Origin: Odontesthes bonariensis
Lineage: Eukaryota > Chordata > Actinopteri > Atheriniformes > Atherinopsidae
Direction: 5' to 3'
Assembly (NCBI RefSeq): GCF_027942865.1
Contig: NC_134514.1
Span: 38,373,765-38,437,764, forward strand
DNA length: 64,000 nucleotides
The position numbers and the translations under genes were made by a program. The notes under the pieces are model-generated. The model had not been told where the DNA came from, did no database searches, and saw only the letters and a program-made list of their open reading frames with translations. Shown in pieces: positions 61,863 through 64,000 of this stretch (positions within the stretch are counted from its first letter, which is position 1; the number at the start of each line of letters is the position of its first letter).

Positions 61863-63470
61863 TTATTTTTATTACTTTATTTGAAGAATATGAGTGATCA
61901 AAGGGAAGCAACAGCAAATAACGTCTTCTTTGCTGCAACATAGCTTGATTTTGATGTGAAAAGGGGGATTATTTGGGGGATTATTTTCTCCAGGATCACT
62001 GAAAAAAATCTGCAGTCAGGGGTTCCATGAAAAGTAACCTTTACGTATAAGATTGGTGGAGTTCCCCTTGAATCTCAGTTTAATGCGTTATGCCCGTTCC
62101 ATGTATGTGGATGTGTTTTGTCACAGAGGACATTTTCATATCCTTTTCTTACTCAAATGACTAAAGGCATCTCTATGAATGTATGTGTGATTTAACAGTA
62201 GGAGTCATGATAAATAATCAAATTAGCACTGTTGTTAAAAATAAGTATGTGAACGAAAACATTACATATATAAAAGATGAATCAGCACATTATTAATTAT
62301 TTTGCTCGTACTCTGATTTTCATCAGTTAAAAATGAGCTTTCTGAGATTAGGAAGAGTAAGAAGCAGCTTTATTTTCTTTCACCACTGTTAAGATACTGA
62401 AGATAATCAGAAGGCAACAGATGGGAAAGTTTGGTGGTGCATTTAGAAGTTTGCAAAGTATGACACACATTTACTTCCTCTTTCTTTTTTAACCACAAGT
62501 GACGTTCTTTAAGTATGTGACCTACTGACGAGGATATTACTGATGAGCTCGCTGACTACAGAGCCACATCATGCCAGTCAGCTTTGCGTGTTTTCAGACA
62601 CTGCTGTGTAACCTTCTTTGTCGTACTCGAAGAGTAGCCTCGATAAATGACATCAGCACTGCCTAACGTGAACATGTAACATAGTCAACTGAGTAAGTCT
62701 TTGTCCCAGGCTTTTGTCATGAATGAATCCCACTATAAGCTTGTCTATAGTGTGGTAGACCATGGCCTTTACTACTCTTGTGTTCGGCTCTGCACAGCGA
62801 GGACTTTCTCCAATTCATTCAGAAACTATATCATCGCAGATAAGAATTGGTTGTTAATAGCAACAAAAAAAAGCAAGAGCAGAAGAATCTTGACTTTGCA
62901 CTTCCGAGGTTCTGCCAATGCAGCCAGCATGATATGAAGCTTGGTGGAGGTGAACATGGGTTCATCTGGGGAGGCTGGGTATGAATAGGAGTTTCAGACG
63001 AGCAATGTGTCAGGGTTGGGGTTATTTAATATTTGTTTTTAGTCTTGATTGTATTTTGGAAGTGAGACACACAGCTTTTCACAGTATAGTCAGCACATTA
63101 CCTAATAACTTTTGGAAACCTTTTTTTTCGGGCCTGCTTTATTTGTATGTTATCACCTCATTTTAATGTTAATGAACTAAAGCTGCAGTAATGTGTAGAT
63201 GGGGTCACGCTGTACCTATCATAGCATTTGCAGATGATCATTTTTGTAGAGTGCACCTGGACATTAGTAGCTTTCCCGTGTTGTCTGTTCATGTTGTAGA
63301 TGGGAACACCAGGGGATTCTAAAGTTGTTGTTGTTTTTCATACTTTGAATTTGTGTGTTTTCAGGTGATCTACACCTCATTTGGAGGCTCGCCCAAAGGG
63401 CTGCACTTTAACAATCTGATTGTGGGTCTGGTGCTTCTGACAAGAGGACGTGATGAGGAGAAGGCCAAGT
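44463..63470 (+). CDS. usp32: USP32 ubiquitin-specific protease, coding exons 1-3 (5' partial gene)
   Basis: Deubiquitinase of Golgi and endosomal membranes with N-terminal EF-hands, a DUSP domain and a split USP catalytic domain (known for the family). Only the first 97 codons are in the window: exons 44463-44520, 60034-60161 and 63365-63470, with GT-AG introns and phases 1 and 0; exon 3 ends in phase 1. The protein starts MGAKESRIGFLSYDEAVKR and continues TDVELKRLKDAFKRTSGLSY and LHFNNLIVGLVLLTRGRDEE, nearly identical to human as I recall it. The catalytic cysteine and histidine boxes lie beyond the right edge. Gly2 followed by Ser6 fits an N-myristoylation signal. Intron 1 is 15.5 kb. The gene shares a divergent upstream region with the phosphatidyltransferase gene. 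Confidence 0.95.
44521..46680. other. 5' part of USP32 intron 1
   Basis: Intronic sequence without a recognisable gene. The 136-codon open frame at 45890-46300 has no family resemblance. No bounded transposon was identified. Confidence 0.65.
46900..47785 (-). pseudogene. Harbinger transposase remnant and right terminus
   Basis: Minus-strand frames carry VLTTLGFLATGTFQREIGDR and SGVSQSSVS (the helix-turn-helix region of HARBI1-like transposases) and, in another frame, KRDFHALAGFPNIIGAIDCT with the first catalytic Asp. Frame changes and missing ends make it non-functional. AATGGGCCTCATGCAAGAAC (read on the minus strand, ending about 47780) looks like a terminus of this family and is related to the GGCCCTCATTTATCAA end of the 38133 element. 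I did not find the other end. Confidence 0.7.
48009..49013. mobile_element. Probable composite non-autonomous element
   Basis: AGCCTGG occurs at the left (AGCCTGGCTGACGCG) and inverted at the right (AGCCTGGAAACCACCGC when read on the minus strand). Inside, GTTTGGAGTAGATTCACCCT at 48287 pairs with its near-inverse ending at 48850, and that in turn contains a long hairpin. This looks like one element nested in another, but target duplications were not found, so the outer limits are approximate. Confidence 0.45.
48595..48826. repeat. Hairpin with 74-bp arms
   Basis: The left arm (48595-48668, GCTGCGTCGACGTCACTTC... to ...TAGACAACAA) and right arm (48752-48826) are reverse complements with only a one-base length difference that I can see. 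The loop is about 83 bp. Such a near-perfect foldback implies recent formation or gene conversion. If transcribed within USP32 pre-mRNA it could fold into a long duplex. Confidence 0.9.
49080..52740. other. Middle of USP32 intron 1
   Basis: Mostly unique-looking AT-rich intron. At about 49585-49650 ACTTTATTTGTATTGCACCT then AGTGCTTTAC is a worn fish dispersed repeat. Low-complexity C and T runs occur near 50410. No exon, RNA gene or bounded transposon was recognised. Confidence 0.6.
52743..53160. repeat. Partial TTAA-type MITE
   Basis: TTAAAGGATAACTGCGGTAT is a typical left terminus of a TTAA-flanked fish MITE. The inverse right end was not found, so the 3' limit is a guess. Confidence 0.4.
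53161..54077. other. USP32 intron 1, nothing distinctive
   Basis: AT-rich intron sequence between MITEs. No gene or repeat recognised. Confidence 0.6.
54078..54493. mobile_element. TTAA-flanked MITE, 416 bp
   Basis: Terminal inverted repeats of at least 29 bp, beginning TTAAAGGGATAGTTCGCCTC, are exact. TTAA at each end is most likely the target duplication, as in Kolobok or piggyBac-type elements. No coding capacity. Confidence 0.85.
54494..55436. other. USP32 intron 1, nothing distinctive
   Basis: Intron sequence between two TTAA-flanked MITEs. No gene or bounded repeat recognised. Confidence 0.6.
55437..55814. mobile_element. TTAA-flanked MITE, 378 bp
   Basis: Ends TTAAAGCTATGGTAGGTAAT and, inverted, TTAAAGACATGGTAGGTAAT; TTAA borders both sides. 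The left end contains a direct GAGAGCTAGCAA repeat. No coding capacity. Confidence 0.8.
56205..56290. repeat. Worn fish dispersed repeat (AAGTGCTTTACA type)
   Basis: GGCAAGGCAAGGCAATTTTA then TTCAAAGTGCTTTACA is a very common teleost repeat. Limits are approximate. Confidence 0.5.
56702..57112 (+). pseudogene. SINE head fragment followed by Tc1-like transposase fragment
   Basis: GGTGAGCACAGTCGCCTCTC plus GGTTCGAATCCCAGC at 56720-56766 is a tRNA-like A/B-box head. From about 56800 the plus-strand text encodes a TDRY...VLEQH-like phrase, FQQDNAKPHSARVTT in pieces, then KDWPA, SPIENVWRAMKR: the C-terminal half of a Tc1-type transposase with stops and frameshifts. Non-functional. Confidence 0.65.
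57113..60033. other. 3' part of USP32 intron 1
   Basis: Intron sequence before USP32 exon 2. I see no recognisable gene or bounded transposon; the open frame at 58635-59018 has no family resemblance. Confidence 0.6.
60703..60838. repeat. Fish DNA-repeat terminus (GGGGGCCAAGCAGCGAAGC type)
   Basis: TTTTTGGGGGCCAAGCAGCG followed by AAGCTGCGAAGGCACCCATT is a recurrent fish transposon end that I recognise by sequence. Only one end is present, directly before a SINE. Confidence 0.5.
60840..61080 (+). repeat. tRNA-derived SINE with GCAAT-rich tail
   Basis: AGCCGTGGCCTAGTGGTGAG (A box) and GGTTGCAAGTTCAAATCC (B-box region) give a tRNA-like head. The body has GTGCCCTTGAGCAAGGCACC, shared with the SINE at 26252, and ends TAAGTCGCTTTGGATAAAAA. 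The tail is a short (TGCAA)n repeat at about 61047-61086. It lies in USP32 intron 2. Confidence 0.85.
61100..61709. mobile_element. TTAA-flanked MITE with perfect 18-bp termini, 610 bp
   Basis: TTAAAGCTGCAGTCTGCA at the left is an exact inverse of the right end at 61692-61709. TTAA is present at both borders. The interior is moderately GC-rich with no coding frame. It is inserted just beyond a SINE. Confidence 0.85.
61829..61862. repeat. Poly(A) tract
   Basis: Over 30 consecutive A with no clear retroelement body attached. The remaining intron 2 sequence (61863-63364) shows no gene or bounded repeat. Confidence 0.8.
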
Positions 63471-63757
63471 GTAAGTTGCTCCGCATCAGCTCAAGTCTGC
63501 GTTCATGTTGTTTGAGTTTTTTTTCTTTCTTTTAAATCAAGTCTGTTTCTTTGTGTTGATTTACTCAGTAACATGAAATGTCTTGAAAAAGAAATTGAAC
63601 TACATAAGGTACAGTTCAGTGTTTGAACAGACCCAGCTGAAGTCTACATAACTAGACCCATTAATACCAACGTTATTTAAGCAGACATTACAACACACAG
63701 AGCTTGCCAAAGTTATTCAGTGATAGTTGTCTCTGCTCCTTTTGGCAAACTGTAGGA

Positions 63758-63820
63758 TACAGTGTTAATACAGTGTTAATACATTGTTAATACACTGTTA
63801 ATACACTGTTAATACACTGC
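63758..63820. repeat. 11-bp tandem repeat, about 5.5 copies
   Basis: The unit TACASTGTTAA recurs head-to-tail with G, T or C at the variable position. It lies in USP32 intron 3, just inside the right edge; the rest of 63471-64000 is ordinary intron sequence. Confidence 0.85.
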
Positions 63821-64000
63821 TACTTGGGCTTATTTTGTTGTACCATTTTTGTTTTTTCAATTCTGAGATAATAATCATTATTATGAGAATGGTCTTTTTA
63901 TGAAGCCTATGTGCTCCTTTAAGAATGTGGAATACAGCATAAGCATCGTTGCAGACGGAGCATAAGACCAGCAGCTGTTTTTTTTTTTTTTTTGCTCGCT

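Overview
This is nuclear DNA from a ray-finned fish, almost certainly a teleost. The evidence is split genes with GT-AG introns, exon-by-exon matches to vertebrate PPM1D, APPBP2 and USP32, and a dense load of typical fish repeats: several hAT families, Harbinger-type and TTAA-flanked MITEs, Tc1/mariner fragments, Rex1-like and L1-like LINEs, tRNA-derived SINEs, CA/GA microsatellites and a large minisatellite. There are no bacterial-style operons, CRISPR arrays or rRNA genes. All family names come from reading translations and recalled family knowledge; no search was run.

Layout, left to right. (1) PPM1D (Wip1 phosphatase), minus strand, six coding exons from 13325 down to 2164, predicted 551 aa. 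Its introns hold a nested hAT insertion (4175-5715) and a 28-bp/14-bp minisatellite split by another hAT-like element (8708-12043). A TGACGTCA CRE, a p53-type half-site and a CTCF-like motif lie within about 210 bp upstream of its ATG. (2) A 6-kb head-to-head gap to APPBP2, filled mainly by a decayed LINE (15165-17360), an inverted piece of the same LINE family and older repeats. (3) APPBP2, plus strand, 13 coding exons from 19337 to 33968, predicted 588 aa and complete. Its second intron carries two hAT insertions with exact 8-bp target duplications, a TAA-flanked MITE, a SINE and a LINE fragment. (4) A repeat-containing interval with a mariner fragment and a Harbinger element. (5) A six-exon minus-strand gene (42906 down to 39353) encoding a complete 200-aa CDP-alcohol phosphatidyltransferase that resembles phosphatidylinositol synthase. 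(6) USP32, plus strand, of which only coding exons 1-3 (first 97 codons) lie here; its first intron is 15.5 kb and full of MITEs.

The order and orientation PPM1D(-) APPBP2(+) USP32(+) is what I recall for human 17q23 read in reverse, so this is a conserved block. The phosphatidyltransferase gene sits between APPBP2 and USP32, where I recall no such gene in human. It is the least well known gene in the window and the best candidate for something under-described. The four genes do not form one pathway: a p53-feedback phosphatase, a CUL2 ubiquitin-ligase substrate receptor, a predicted membrane lipid enzyme and a membrane-associated deubiquitinase.
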